Source: Pseudoflavonifractor capillosus
GTDB lineage: Bacteria > Bacillota > Clostridia > Oscillospirales > Oscillospiraceae
Direction of reading: 5' to 3'
Length of the DNA stretch: 64,000 bases
Assembly: GCF_016899775.1 (NCBI RefSeq)
Contig: NZ_JACJJE010000003.1
Span: 1-64,000 of the forward strand
Shown here piece by piece: positions 7,359-16,238 of the stretch. Below the pieces are notes generated by a model. That model worked only from the letters and a program-made list of their open reading frames with translations, did no database searches and had not been told where the DNA came from. The position numbers and the translations under genes were made by a program. Each line of letters starts with the position of its first letter. Position 1 is the first letter of the stretch.

Positions 7359-9095
7359 TCACTTGGGCATATCCCAGGCCCTGTGGTCGGTGTGGAGGAG
7401 CTCCTCGGAGCGGTGGCTGAGGGGCTCGCCCAGAAACTCCCGGTACAGCAGCTGGACCTCCGGATTCTCGTGGGAGAAGCGCATCTTGCAGGCGCGGTCG
7501 ATGTCATACAGACGCTCTCCCCGCACGCCGTAGAGCTCCTCGTCCTCCACGGACACCGGCTGGCCTCCGCCGCCCACGCAGCCGCCAGGGCAGGCCATGA
7601 CCTCCACAAAGTCGTACTTGGCCCGGCCCGCCTTCAGATCCTGGATCAGCTTCCGGGCGTTGCCCAGGCCGCTGACCACCGCGCAGCGGATTTTACTTCC
7701 GCCCAGCTCATACTCCGCCTCCCGCAGGCCGGGGCCAGTGCGGACGGCGGCAAAGGCGTCCGGGTCCGGGTTCTCCCCGTTCACCAGATAGGCGGCGGTG
7801 CGCAGGGCGGCCTCCATCACGCCGCCAGTGGCCCCAAAGATGGCACCCGCCCCGGTGTAGGCGCCCAGGGGGCTGTCCAGCTCCTCCTCGGGCAGCTCCA
7901 TGGGGTTGAGCTTGTCCGCCCGGATCATCCGCACAAACTCCCGGGTGGTGAGCACTAGGTCCACGTCGGGCCCGGTTTCCGTACGCATGGTGGGCAGCTC
8001 GCACTCCGCCTTTTTGGCCACGCATGGCATGATGGACACGCAGAAGATCTTCTCCGGAGCCACCCCCAGCTTCTGGGCAAACCAGCTCTTGGTGACGCTG
8101 CCGAACATCTGCTGGGGGGACTTGGCGGTGGACAGCTGTCCGGTGAGCTCCGGGTACTGGCTCTTCAAAAACCGCACCCAGCCAGGGCAGCAGCTGGTGA
8201 ACATGGGCCAGCGCTCCAGGCCGCCCACCTTCAGCCGGTGGAGGAACTCGCTGCCCTCCTCCATGATGGTCAGGTCGGCAGAGAAATTGGTGTCAAACAC
8301 ATAGTCAAAGCCCAGACGGCGAAGGACGGCGGCCATGCGCTCTATGGTGGCCTGCTCCCGGGGCATGTCGAAGTATTCTCCCCAGGCGGTGCGCACTGCA
8401 GGGGCCACCTGGACCACGGTGATCTTGTCCGGGTCGGCCAGGGCGTCAAAGGCCCGCTGGGTGTCGTCCCGCTCCCGCAGGCCGCCCACAGGGCAGTGGG
8501 TGATGCACTGGCCGCACAGGGCGCAGTCCGAGTCCTTGATGACCCGGTTGCCCGACACGTCGATGGTGGTCCGTCCGCCGGTGCCCGCCAGATCCCAAAT
8601 GCCAAGAGTCTGAATCTTCTCGCACACCTGAATGCACCGCATGCACTTGATGCACTTGTTGTAGTCGTGGTACAGGGGGAAGGTGGTGGTCCAGGCTTTC
8701 CGCAGGCCCTGGGGCAGCTGGGTCTCGTAGGGCAGGGTGAGGATGCCCAGATCGTTGGCCACGCTCTGCAGGTGGCAGCTGCCGCTGCGCACGCAGGTGG
8801 CGCACTTGCAGTCGTGCTGGGACAGAATCAGCTCCACATTGGTGCGGCGGGTGGCCCGGGCCCGGGGGGAGTTGGTGTGGACCACCATGCCCTCCCGCAC
8901 CGGGGTGTTGCAGGCGGTGACCATGGCCCGCTCCCCCTCCACCTCCACGCAGCACACCCGGCAGGCGGCAATCTCATTGAGCCCTTTCAGATAGCACAGG
9001 TGGGGGATGTGGATGTCCGCCTGGGCGGCGGCCTCCAGGATGGTGGTGCCCTTCTCCACCTGGAGCACCTGTCCGTTGATGGTCAAGGTTACCAT
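7359..9095 (-). CDS. hydA: [FeFe]-hydrogenase catalytic subunit
   Basis: A 578-residue enzyme that reversibly reduces protons to H2. Domains in order: N-terminal [2Fe-2S] ferredoxin (about 1-78), the His/Cys [4Fe-4S] segment SQHDCKCATCVRSGSC (about 92-107), two [4Fe-4S] motifs (CIKCMRCIQVC and CALCGQCITHCPVG), then the H-cluster domain. All three H-cluster signatures are intact: TSCCPGW, MPCVAKKAE and EVMACPGGCVGGGGQP. It overlaps the upstream flavoprotein gene by 7 bp, so the two products probably form one complex. The hydrogenase maturases HydEFG are not in the window. Confidence 0.96.
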   Translation of the reverse strand: MVTLTINGQVLQVEKGTTILEAAAQADIHIPHLCYLKGLNEIAACRVCCVEVEGERAMVTACNTPVREGMVVHTNSPRARATRRTNVELILSQHDCKCATCVRSGSCHLQSVANDLGILTLPYETQLPQGLRKAWTTTFPLYHDYNKCIKCMRCIQVCEKIQTLGIWDLAGTGGRTTIDVSGNRVIKDSDCALCGQCITHCPVGGLRERDDTQRAFDALADPDKITVVQVAPAVRTAWGEYFDMPREQATIERMAAVLRRLGFDYVFDTNFSADLTIMEEGSEFLHRLKVGGLERWPMFTSCCPGWVRFLKSQYPELTGQLSTAKSPQQMFGSVTKSWFAQKLGVAPEKIFCVSIMPCVAKKAECELPTMRTETGPDVDLVLTTREFVRMIRADKLNPMELPEEELDSPLGAYTGAGAIFGATGGVMEAALRTAAYLVNGENPDPDAFAAVRTGPGLREAEYELGGSKIRCAVVSGLGNARKLIQDLKAGRAKYDFVEVMACPGGCVGGGGQPVSVEDEELYGVRGERLYDIDRACKMRFSHENPEVQLLYREFLGEPLSHRSEELLHTDHRAWDMPK

Positions 9096-10924
9096 TCTGT
9101 ATTCCTCCCTCCCTTAAAGCTGCCGAAGCCGAAGTGGTCGCACCTCAGACAGCGGCTGGCCTCCTGGTGGGCCTCCTCGTCGGTCATACCCTCCTTCACC
9201 AGGGAGAAGTCCCCGGCGTAGCACTCCAGCGTCCGGCTGTGCAGGTTTACCCGGCCGCAGGGGGGCATACTGGTCAGATGGGCCGGGGGGACCTCCACGT
9301 CGGTGCGGATCTTGTGGTTGAAGCCCAGGAAGCTGTCGATGTTGGCGGCGGCCACCTTGCCGGCGGCCACAGCCCGGATGACGGTGGCGGGGCCGGAGAC
9401 CGCGTCGCCCCCAGCGAACACGTTGTCCACCCCGGGGACCGCGCTGGTGAGGTCGGCCTGGATGGCCCCCCGCTTGGTGGATACCCCGATGGCCTCGAAG
9501 GGCTTGGCCTCAATGGCCTGGCCGATGGCCACAATCACATAGTCACAGGGGATGCGGAACTCCTTTGCCTGGGCGTTCCCGGGGGCGGGCCGCCCGTCCC
9601 GGCCGTAGCGGCCGATGAGCTGGGGCCGGGTCCACAGGGCGGCCACCTTGCCCTCCTCGTCCGCCTCAATGCGGGCGGGGGCCTGGAGGGGCAGAATCTG
9701 GCACCCCTCCGCCATAGCCTCTTCAATCTCTTCTGCCAGGGCGGTCATGTCCTCCACCCGGCGGCGGTAGACGCAGATAACCTGCTCCGCTCCCAGGCGA
9801 AGGGCGGTGCGGGCGGCGTCCATGGACACGTTGCCGCCGCCGATGACGCACACCCGCTTGCCGGTGAAGTCGGGGGAGCTTCCTTCGCCCACCCCTCGGA
9901 GGAGCTCCACAGCGCTGATGACGTTGGTACTGTCCTCCCCCTCCAGGCCCAGCTTCTTGTCTGTGTGGGCTCCGATGGCGATGTACACCGCGTCAAAGCT
10001 GTTCTGAACGGTTTCCATGGGCAGGTCCCGGCCGATGGAGACCCCGGTCCGCACGGAGATGCCGGCGGACAGGATGTGGGTAATGTCCCGGTCCAGGATG
10101 TCCTGGGGCAGGCGATAGTCGGGGATGCCGTAGCGGAGCATGCCGCCCAGCTTGGGGCGCTGCTCATAGACGGTGACCTTGTGGCCCATGAGGGACAGGT
10201 AGTAGGCCGCCGTCAGACCGCCCGGCCCGCCGCCGATGACGGCCACCGTCTTGCCCGTGTCCTCCGCCCGCTCCGGGGCGGGCATGTCGGCCACATGGTC
10301 CACGGCGTACCGCTTCAAGCCGCAGATGTTCACCGAGTCGTCCACCATCCGCCGGCGGCACTGGCCCTCGCAGGGGTGCTCGCACACATAGGCGCAGGCG
10401 GCGGGGAAGGGGTTGTCCTTTCGGATGAGGCGCACCGCGTCCTCATACCGCCCCAGCCGGATGAGGGAGATGTACCCGGGGATGTCCACATGGGCCGGGC
10501 AGGTGGAGACGCAGGGCACCGGGTGGCTCAGGCCGCTGATGCACCGGCCGTGGAGCACGTGCTCCTCGTAGTCCTCCCGGAAGCCCCGCACCCCCCGGAG
10601 CACCATGTGGGCCGCCTCATAGCCGATGGCACAGTCGGCGGAGTCGGCGATCACCTGGGCGGTGCGCTCGATGAGGTCGATGGTCTCCATGGCGGCGGTG
10701 CGGTCCAGCACCTGCTCGATGAGCACCGCCAGCTGGCCCAGGCCAATCCGGCAGGGCACGCACTTGCCGCAGGTCTGGGCGTGGCACAGCCGCAGGAAGT
10801 TCAGGGACATGTCCACCGGACAAAGCCCCGGCTGGCTGGCGCTGATGCGCCGGCCCATGTCCCGGTACAGGTCGTTTAAGACCGTTTGGGCCCGGTCGGG
10901 GATCTCAATGGATAGACGGCTCAA
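9089..10924 (-). CDS. NuoF-type [4Fe-4S] / GltD-type FAD-NAD(P)H oxidoreductase fusion, hydrogenase partner
   Basis: A 611-residue fusion. The first 120 residues resemble the C-terminal iron-sulfur part of NuoF (CGKCVPCRIG, then a fourth Cys in SADCAIG). Next comes a Cys-rich domain as in GltD and DPYD (CVSTCPAHVDIPGYI, CEHPCEGQCRR), then two dinucleotide folds (VAVIGGGPGGLTAAYYLSL, VCVIGGGNVSMDA). A TTG start at 10924 is chosen because GAGGAGGGA lies 7 bp before it; a GTG at 10972 has no such site. By position it should link NAD(P)H to the hydrogenase. Gene pairs of this kind are known for glutamate-synthase-like (A2) [FeFe]-hydrogenases. Confidence 0.88.
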   Translation of the reverse strand: MSRLSIEIPDRAQTVLNDLYRDMGRRISASQPGLCPVDMSLNFLRLCHAQTCGKCVPCRIGLGQLAVLIEQVLDRTAAMETIDLIERTAQVIADSADCAIGYEAAHMVLRGVRGFREDYEEHVLHGRCISGLSHPVPCVSTCPAHVDIPGYISLIRLGRYEDAVRLIRKDNPFPAACAYVCEHPCEGQCRRRMVDDSVNICGLKRYAVDHVADMPAPERAEDTGKTVAVIGGGPGGLTAAYYLSLMGHKVTVYEQRPKLGGMLRYGIPDYRLPQDILDRDITHILSAGISVRTGVSIGRDLPMETVQNSFDAVYIAIGAHTDKKLGLEGEDSTNVISAVELLRGVGEGSSPDFTGKRVCVIGGGNVSMDAARTALRLGAEQVICVYRRRVEDMTALAEEIEEAMAEGCQILPLQAPARIEADEEGKVAALWTRPQLIGRYGRDGRPAPGNAQAKEFRIPCDYVIVAIGQAIEAKPFEAIGVSTKRGAIQADLTSAVPGVDNVFAGGDAVSGPATVIRAVAAGKVAAANIDSFLGFNHKIRTDVEVPPAHLTSMPPCGRVNLHSRTLECYAGDFSLVKEGMTDEEAHQEASRCLRCDHFGFGSFKGGRNTEW

Positions 10925-11092
10925 TGGTTTTCCCTCCTCGTTTATCGTAATGCAGTAGTTGTCAGTTCTCACAAAAAACAGATCGAAATACGCCCCCTGC
11001 TTTGATTTCTATGATACCGCCGGAGGATTCCACCGTCAACCTCTTTTTCCGAAAGGGCCTGCCCGGAATTTTCCCCTCCGGGCAGGGGAATA

Positions 11093-11127
11093 AAAAATCT
11101 GCGCCGCGCACTCAGTGCGCGGCGCAG
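11093..11127 (-). terminator. Terminator of the tmcAL / DUF3810 unit
   Basis: A near-perfect GC-rich 14-bp stem (11099-11112 with 11114-11127); reading on the - strand it is followed by ATTTTTTATT. Confidence 0.88.
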
Positions 11128-11134
11128 AAGATTT

Positions 11135-12232
11135 TCAGACATTGTTTCCGAAATAGGACACCAGCAGGTCTACGCATGCCCCGTAGGAGCGGATGCCCAG
11201 CTCCTGGTCGTTGCCCTTCAAGAAGGAGTCGTACACCTGCTCCGCCGTCTCCTCCACGGGGGAGGACAGCTCCGCCCAGTAGGCGTTGTTGGCGTTCCAG
11301 TCGTTGGCCATCTCCTGGGTAAAATACTGCTGGACGATGGTGTTCCAGGCGTCTCGGTCCACGGGAGCCAGGGCGTTGCACAGCTGGACCAGGCCGAACA
11401 GGTACCCGGAGTATTGAAAGACCGGGTCCCCGCTGGTGACGGCAGCGGCGATGCCCACAAAGTTGGCCTCCTGCTCGGAGGCCACCATCCGCTGATGGGC
11501 CATCTCGTGGGCCACAGTGGCGGGGATCATGCAGGCCGGGGCGTCGATGTTCACGTTGGCCTCTCCGGTGAAGGGAAAATACACCCCGGTAAAGCCCAAA
11601 ATACTCTGGAGCCGGGAGAAAAAGAGGGGCTTCACCCGCACAGAGGGCTCCAGCTCCAGAAAGGGAAACTCCTGGACCAGGTTCTCATAGACGGCGGGGC
11701 CCCGGTCAAAGACCTCCTCCAGGGACTCGGCAAACAGGCCGTTCTCGTCCCGCTCCACCTGGGTGGAAAACTCCGCCGCCTTCTGAGCAAACAGGGCGGT
11801 CACCTGGGCCAGGGTCTCCACCGAGTAGGGCTCTGCTTTGAGTCCGCTCCTCTCCTGAAAGCTGGAGGCATAGTAGGCGGCATTCCACATCCAGCTCACC
11901 GCCGCCCAAAGCCACAGCAGGGCGGAGCCGAAGGCCAGCAGGCGGCGCAGAAAGGGCCGGCCTGCCCGGTCCCGGACCAGCAGGACCACGGCCCGGATGA
12001 GCCAGACGGCGCTTCCCGCTAAAAACAGGGCGGTGAGCACCTCCGCCACAGAAAACCAGGGGAGCAGGGACCACACCCGCCCCAGGAACTGCTCCACCGG
12101 GGCCATGAAGCCGGACACCCAGCCGTCCATCAGGGCTTTTTGCCCCTTGAGGCACTCAAAGAGCAGGACCAGCAGAGCGGGCAGGATCAGCATGACGGGC
12201 AAAAGAATTTTTTGGGGAGGAAATCGGCGCAT
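11135..12232 (-). CDS. DUF3810 membrane protein with HExxH motif
   Basis: A 365-residue protein with three N-terminal membrane helices (about 10-26, 61-84, 96-114) and a long extracytoplasmic C-terminal domain. That domain holds ATVAHEMAHQRM followed by SEQEANF, the HExxH plus downstream Glu pattern of zincin metallopeptidases. The DUF3810 family is widespread in Firmicutes and uncharacterised; peptidase activity is inferred from the motif. It lies 30 bp downstream of tmcAL on the same strand and shares its terminator. Confidence 0.85.
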   Translation of the reverse strand: MRRFPPQKILLPVMLILPALLVLLFECLKGQKALMDGWVSGFMAPVEQFLGRVWSLLPWFSVAEVLTALFLAGSAVWLIRAVVLLVRDRAGRPFLRRLLAFGSALLWLWAAVSWMWNAAYYASSFQERSGLKAEPYSVETLAQVTALFAQKAAEFSTQVERDENGLFAESLEEVFDRGPAVYENLVQEFPFLELEPSVRVKPLFFSRLQSILGFTGVYFPFTGEANVNIDAPACMIPATVAHEMAHQRMVASEQEANFVGIAAAVTSGDPVFQYSGYLFGLVQLCNALAPVDRDAWNTIVQQYFTQEMANDWNANNAYWAELSSPVEETAEQVYDSFLKGNDQELGIRSYGACVDLLVSYFGNNV

Positions 12233-12262
12233 AGGGACTCCTTTCCGAGAAAATAGCGTGGG

Positions 12263-13471
12263 TCAGAGGCGGACCGGGCTGGTGGTCCACTCCCGGCCGG
12301 GGGTGGGGACGGCCTCCAGGCACAGGTCGTACAGGTCGGTGCACCGGGCCTCCAGGTCAAAGAGCCGCCGCCCCGGGCCGTCCAGGCTGCGGGCGTGGGC
12401 GGGTTTGGTGAGGATGGGCAGATGGGCCCGCTCCTTCATCTCCTTCAAAACGGCCTGCCCCCGGCTGTTAAAGCCCAGCACCCGGAGATAGGGGGGCTGG
12501 TCGGGCCGGTCCTCCCGGGTGAGGCCCAGCCAGGCCCACACCAGCAGCCGCCGCATGCGGGCCTGGGTCCAGTGCTTGGGCTTGGCCAGAGCAGTAAACT
12601 CCTCCAGAGAGCGGCACTGCTTTCCCGCCCGTTCCAGCCGGGGCGGCAGGCCCTCTCCGGCACCGCTGTCCGGGATGCGGGCCCAGTCCTCCGCCGTCAT
12701 GGTGCGCAGGCGGGCCAGCAGGCCCCGCTCCGCCCGCTCCAGGCTGGGGAAACCGCTCCAGCCGGCCAGCAGCACTGCCGGCCCGTTTTGGGGGAGGTAG
12801 GGCTCCAGGGCCGCCCAGTCCTCCCCATTCAGAAAGGCGCGCAGCTGGGTTGCGGAGCAGAACCGGGGACGCTCCGTTCCCCGCAGCAGGCTGTCATGGG
12901 GGGCGCCCTCCCGGCGGACGGTCATGGGCCGAATGTCACGGTTCAGCCTGTCCAGGGCCCGAATGTATTCCACCCCCAGGTTGTTGTTGGGGGTGGACAG
13001 CAGTTCGGCCAGCTCCGGCCCCAGCAGCCCTTCTACCGCTCCCTGCCGGGCGGCAGCAAAGGGGGTCCCCCCCTCCACAAGGCGGCGCAGGCCGGCCTCG
13101 TACTCCGGGCTGTTGAGGCAGATGGCGGCGCGCTGGAGCTTGTCCGCGTCCCCGCACTCACTGCCGAAGGAGAGCACGTCCACCACCTGGGCGGCGGCCA
13201 GCAGCCCCACCGCCCCCCGGGCAAACGTCTCCGCCGAGGACACCGCCCACACTGTGGGCAGTTCCAGCACCAGGTCCGCACCCCCCAGCAGGGCCAGCCT
13301 GGTCCGGGTCCACTTGTCCGCAATGGCGGGCCGCCCGCCCTGCACCCAGTGGCCGCTCATCACTGCCACAATGGCGCAGTCCTCCCCCAGCTGTGCCCGG
13401 GTGCAGGCGATTTGATAGGCGTGTCCCGTATGAAAGGGGTTATACTCCGCCACGATGCCGGCGATTTTCAT
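12263..13471 (-). CDS. tmcAL: tRNA(Met) cytidine acetate ligase
   Basis: A 402-residue nucleotidyltransferase-fold enzyme. TmcAL of Bacillus (YlbM) activates acetate with ATP and forms ac4C at the wobble position of elongator tRNA-Met. Seen here are the N-terminal GIVAEYNPFHTGHAYQI with the HxGH nucleotide-binding motif, MSGHWVQGG and the downstream FGSECGD, all typical of this family. Its use of acetate as substrate makes the divergent ackA neighbour interesting, although this may be coincidence. Confidence 0.92.
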   Translation of the reverse strand: MKIAGIVAEYNPFHTGHAYQIACTRAQLGEDCAIVAVMSGHWVQGGRPAIADKWTRTRLALLGGADLVLELPTVWAVSSAETFARGAVGLLAAAQVVDVLSFGSECGDADKLQRAAICLNSPEYEAGLRRLVEGGTPFAAARQGAVEGLLGPELAELLSTPNNNLGVEYIRALDRLNRDIRPMTVRREGAPHDSLLRGTERPRFCSATQLRAFLNGEDWAALEPYLPQNGPAVLLAGWSGFPSLERAERGLLARLRTMTAEDWARIPDSGAGEGLPPRLERAGKQCRSLEEFTALAKPKHWTQARMRRLLVWAWLGLTREDRPDQPPYLRVLGFNSRGQAVLKEMKERAHLPILTKPAHARSLDGPGRRLFDLEARCTDLYDLCLEAVPTPGREWTTSPVRL

Positions 13472-13512
13472 AGCGTGCCTCCCTGTCTGCGAAAACGGAT
13501 TTGGAAAAAGAG

Positions 13513-13539
13513 TTTCTTTTTTCCCCGGGAAAAAAGAAA
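13513..13539. promoter_or_regulatory. Perfect 27-bp dyad in the tmcAL/ackA divergent gap
   Basis: TTTCTTTTTTCCC (13513-13525) and GGGAAAAAAGAAA (13527-13539) are exact inverted repeats around one base. It lies upstream of the ackA -35 box. It could be an operator for either direction or a stem-loop in the tmcAL leader. Confidence 0.5.
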
Positions 13540-13557
13540 TTTTTTCCCCGAAAGTGG

Positions 13558-13586
13558 TTGTCCTGGCGGTGGAAAAGCGTTACAAT
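13558..13586 (+). promoter_or_regulatory. Promoter of ackA
   Basis: TTGTCC (13558-13563), 17 bp, TACAAT (13581-13586); a 100-nt leader follows. Confidence 0.75.
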
Positions 13587-13686
13587 AAATTGAACCGCGG
13601 CGTTGGACTGTCTCTTTAGTTTACTACACTCCAAACGTCAAAGACAAGCCCGGCAGTTGTAATTTTGGAAAAGGAGATTGATTCCC

Positions 13687-14883
13687 ATGAACATTCTTGT
13701 CATCAACGCAGGAAGCTCTTCCCTGAAGTACCAGCTTCTCAACCCGGACACCCAGGAGGTGCTGGCGAAGGGCCTGTGCGAGCGCATCGGCATCGACGGC
13801 AAGTTCACCTATAAGCCCGCCGGCAAGGACCCCATCAAGGACGCCGACGTGGCTATGCCCACCCACTCTGAGGCCATTCAGACCGTGCTCCACGCCCTGG
13901 TGGACGAGAAGAACGGCGTCATCAGCTCCATGAAGGAGATCGACGCGGTAGGCCACCGGGTGGTCCACGGCGGCGAGAAGTTCGCCCAGTCTGTTCTGAT
14001 CACCGACGAGGTGATGGCTGCCATCGAGGAGTGCAATCCTCTGGCCCCCCTGCACAACCCCGCCAACATCATCGGCATCAAGGCCTGCCAGGAGCTGATG
14101 CCCGGCACCCCCATGGTGGCCGTGTTCGACACCGCCTTCCACCAGACCATGCCCCCCGTGGCCTACACCTACGCCCTGCCCTACGAGTACTATGAGCAGG
14201 ATAAGGTCCGCCGCTACGGCTTCCACGGCACCAGCCACAAGTACGTGTCCCAGCGGGCTGCCGCCATGCTGGGCAAGCCCATCGAGGAGCTGAAGCTGAT
14301 CTCCTGCCACCTGGGCAACGGTTCCTCCATCACCGCCATTGACGGGGGCAAGAGCGTGGACACCTCTATGGGCTTCACCCCTCTGGCCGGCCTGCCCATG
14401 GGCACCCGCTCCGGCGACCTGGACGCGGGCATCCTGGAGTACCTGATGCACAAGCACGGCTACAACATTGACGAGATGCTGAACGTGCTGAACAAGAAGT
14501 CCGGCGTGCTGGGCGTCTCCGGCGTCTCCTCCGACTTCCGCGATCTGGAGGCCGCCGCTCCCCAGGGCAACCAGCGGGCTCAGCTGGCGCTGGACGTCTT
14601 TGATTACAGCGTAAAGAAGTTCATCGGCTCCTACGCCGCCGCCATGGGCGGGGTGGACGCCATCATCTTCACCGCCGGCGTGGGTGAGAACGGCCCCGAC
14701 ACCCGGGCCAACGTGGTCTCCGGCCTGGAGTTCATGGGCGTGAAGATCGACCCCGAGAAGAACAACACCCGGGGCAAGGAAGTGGACGTGGCCACCGACG
14801 ACTCCAAGGTGCGGATTCTGGTCATCCCCACCAACGAGGAACTGATGATCGCCATGGATACCGCCGCCATTGCCCGCGGCTGA
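13687..14883 (+). CDS. ackA: Acetate kinase
   Basis: AckA interconverts acetyl phosphate plus ADP and acetate plus ATP, the ATP-yielding step of acetate formation. The 398-residue product shows the N-terminal signature [16 protein letters not shown], the GHRVVHGG and HNPAN segments, the [12 protein letters not shown] active-site region and GVGENG near the C-terminus. AAAAGGAG precedes the ATG at 13687; an in-frame TTG 9 bp earlier is less likely. No phosphotransacetylase gene is adjacent. The last 60 bp and the terminator are duplicated downstream. Confidence 0.97.
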   Translation: MNILVINAGSSSLKYQLLNPDTQEVLAKGLCERIGIDGKFTYKPAGKDPIKDADVAMPTHSEAIQTVLHALVDEKNGVISSMKEIDAVGHRVVHGGEKFAQSVLITDEVMAAIEECNPLAPLHNPANIIGIKACQELMPGTPMVAVFDTAFHQTMPPVAYTYALPYEYYEQDKVRRYGFHGTSHKYVSQRAAAMLGKPIEELKLISCHLGNGSSITAIDGGKSVDTSMGFTPLAGLPMGTRSGDLDAGILEYLMHKHGYNIDEMLNVLNKKSGVLGVSGVSSDFRDLEAAAPQGNQRAQLALDVFDYSVKKFIGSYAAAMGGVDAIIFTAGVGENGPDTRANVVSGLEFMGVKIDPEKNNTRGKEVDVATDDSKVRILVIPTNEELMIAMDTAAIARG

Positions 14884-14897
14884 TTTCTAACGCAGCA

Positions 14898-14930
14898 GCC
14901 CTCCCGGCGCAGTGCGCCGGGAGGGCTTTC
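14898..14930 (+). terminator. Terminator of ackA (first copy)
   Basis: A 13-bp GC-rich stem (14898-14910 with 14914-14926) followed by TTTCTTTG. Confidence 0.85.
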
Positions 14931-15158
14931 TTTGTTGGTGGGGATGACCAGAGAATTGCCGCGGCGCGGCAATTCGCGCAGGGCGAATTCACTTCGCCCG
15001 AGCATAAAAAAGGACCGGGGTCCCCGGCGGGCCTTGGCCCGCTGGGGAGCATCCCCACCAACGAGGAGCTGATGATCGCCATGGATACCGCCGCCATTGC
15101 CCGCGGCTGATTCCTAGCATTGAGGTCCTCCCGGCGCGCTGCGCCGGGAGGATTTTTT
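14927..15158 (+). repeat. Duplicated 3' end of ackA plus terminator, with an intervening insert
   Basis: 15050-15152 repeats 14823-14925 without gaps (offset 227 bp): the last codons of ackA, its stop and its terminator hairpin. The second terminator (15126-15137 with 15141-15152) has a better T-run. Between the copies, 14927-15049 holds hairpins, including GAATTGCCGC/GCGGCAATTC. At 14934-14952 there is a 19-nt inverted copy of ackA 14817-14835. The pseudo-gene fragment has no start of its own. Confidence 0.8.
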
Positions 15159-15167
15159 ATAAAATAT

Positions 15168-15203
15168 GAGGCCGAGGCAGCTGTGCTGCCTCGGCCTCTT
15201 TTT
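15168..15203. terminator. Terminator between the ackA duplication and tsf
   Basis: A 14-bp perfect stem (15168-15181 with 15185-15198) with TTTTT on the + side and an AT-rich run on the - side where it would end tsf. Confidence 0.75.
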
Positions 15204-15229
15204 AGTCAATCCGTATTCAGGAAAGAGAA

Positions 15230-16150
15230 TCAGTGGATCATGCTGGCCACTTCGGCAGCGAAATCCTCCTCGGCCTTCTCGATGCCCTCGCCGGTCTGGA
15301 AGCGGGTGAAAGCCTTGACGGCGATCTTGCCGCCCAGCTGCTTGGCCACCTCGGCGATGTGCTTCTCCACGGAGGTCTTGTTCTCCTTCACGAAGGCCTG
15401 CTGCAGCAGGCAGTTCTCCTCGTAGTACTTGCCGATGCGGCCCATGACCATCTTCTCGATGATGTTCTCGGGCTTGTTGGCGTTCTTGGGGTCCTCCTTG
15501 GCCTGGATGAGCAGGATCTCCTTCTCCTTGTCCAGAGTGGCCTGGTCCACGTCGGACTTGTCCAGGTAGGCGGGGTTCATGGCAGCGATCTGCATGGCAA
15601 TGTCCTTGCCCAGCTCGGTGACCTTGTCGGCCTCGATGCCCTCAACCTCCAGGTTGACCAGCACGCCGATCTTGCCGCCCATGTGGATGTAGGGCACGTT
15701 CACGCCCTCGGCATAGCGGACGAAGCGGCGGACCTGGATGTTCTCGCCGATGGCCAGGACCTTGTCGGCGGTGACGTCGGCCACGGTGCGGTCAGTGCCG
15801 GGGTAGGTGCAGGCCTTCAGGGCCTCTACGTCGGCGGGGTTCTCGTTGGCCACGATGGTGGCCAGGTCCTTCACGAAGCCCTGGAATACCTCGTTCTTGG
15901 CCACGAAGTCGGTCTGGGAGTTGACCTCGATGACCACGCCCACGCCGTTGTCGGCGGTGATGGCGTAAGAAACACCCTCGGCGGCAATCTTGCCGGCCTT
16001 CTTGGTCTGGGCGGCCAGGCCCTTCTCACGCAGCCACTCAATGGCCTTGTCAAAGTCGCCGTCGGCCTCGGTGAGGGCCTTCTTGCAGTCCATCATGCCA
16101 ACGCCGGTCATCTCGCGCAGCTTCTGTACGTCTTTCGCGGAAATTGCCAT
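15230..16150 (-). CDS. tsf: Translation elongation factor Ts
   Basis: EF-Ts recycles EF-Tu by exchanging GDP for GTP. The 306-residue product starts with the UBA-like domain (DVQKLREMTGVGMMDCKKAL, residues 7-26). The core motif VIEVNSQTDFVAKN (about 73-86) follows and contains the Thr-Asp-Phe-Val contact with EF-Tu. CCTCC opposite 16160 gives the ribosome site. It follows rpsB in the universal rpsB-tsf operon, with a hairpin between the two genes. Confidence 0.98.
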   Translation of the reverse strand: MAISAKDVQKLREMTGVGMMDCKKALTEADGDFDKAIEWLREKGLAAQTKKAGKIAAEGVSYAITADNGVGVVIEVNSQTDFVAKNEVFQGFVKDLATIVANENPADVEALKACTYPGTDRTVADVTADKVLAIGENIQVRRFVRYAEGVNVPYIHMGGKIGVLVNLEVEGIEADKVTELGKDIAMQIAAMNPAYLDKSDVDQATLDKEKEILLIQAKEDPKNANKPENIIEKMVMGRIGKYYEENCLLQQAFVKENKTSVEKHIAEVAKQLGGKIAVKAFTRFQTGEGIEKAEEDFAAEVASMIH

Positions 16151-16189
16151 AGTGCATTACCTCCAAATAAAATAAAAATGGGAGCCATT

Positions 16190-16219
16190 CAAAAAAGCGC
16201 CCGCCCTCCGGCGGGCGCT
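16190..16219 (-). terminator. Attenuator-like hairpin between rpsB and tsf
   Basis: AGCGCCCGCC/GGCGGGCGCT stem (16196-16205 with 16210-16219); on the - strand it is followed by TTTTTT. It should lower tsf expression relative to rpsB. Confidence 0.75.
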
Positions 16220-16238
16220 TTGAAAGCGGTGTCGGGAA

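Noticed and set aside
15050-15110. A second small gene after ackA
   Set aside because: It is a copy of the last codons of ackA without a start, part of a local duplication.
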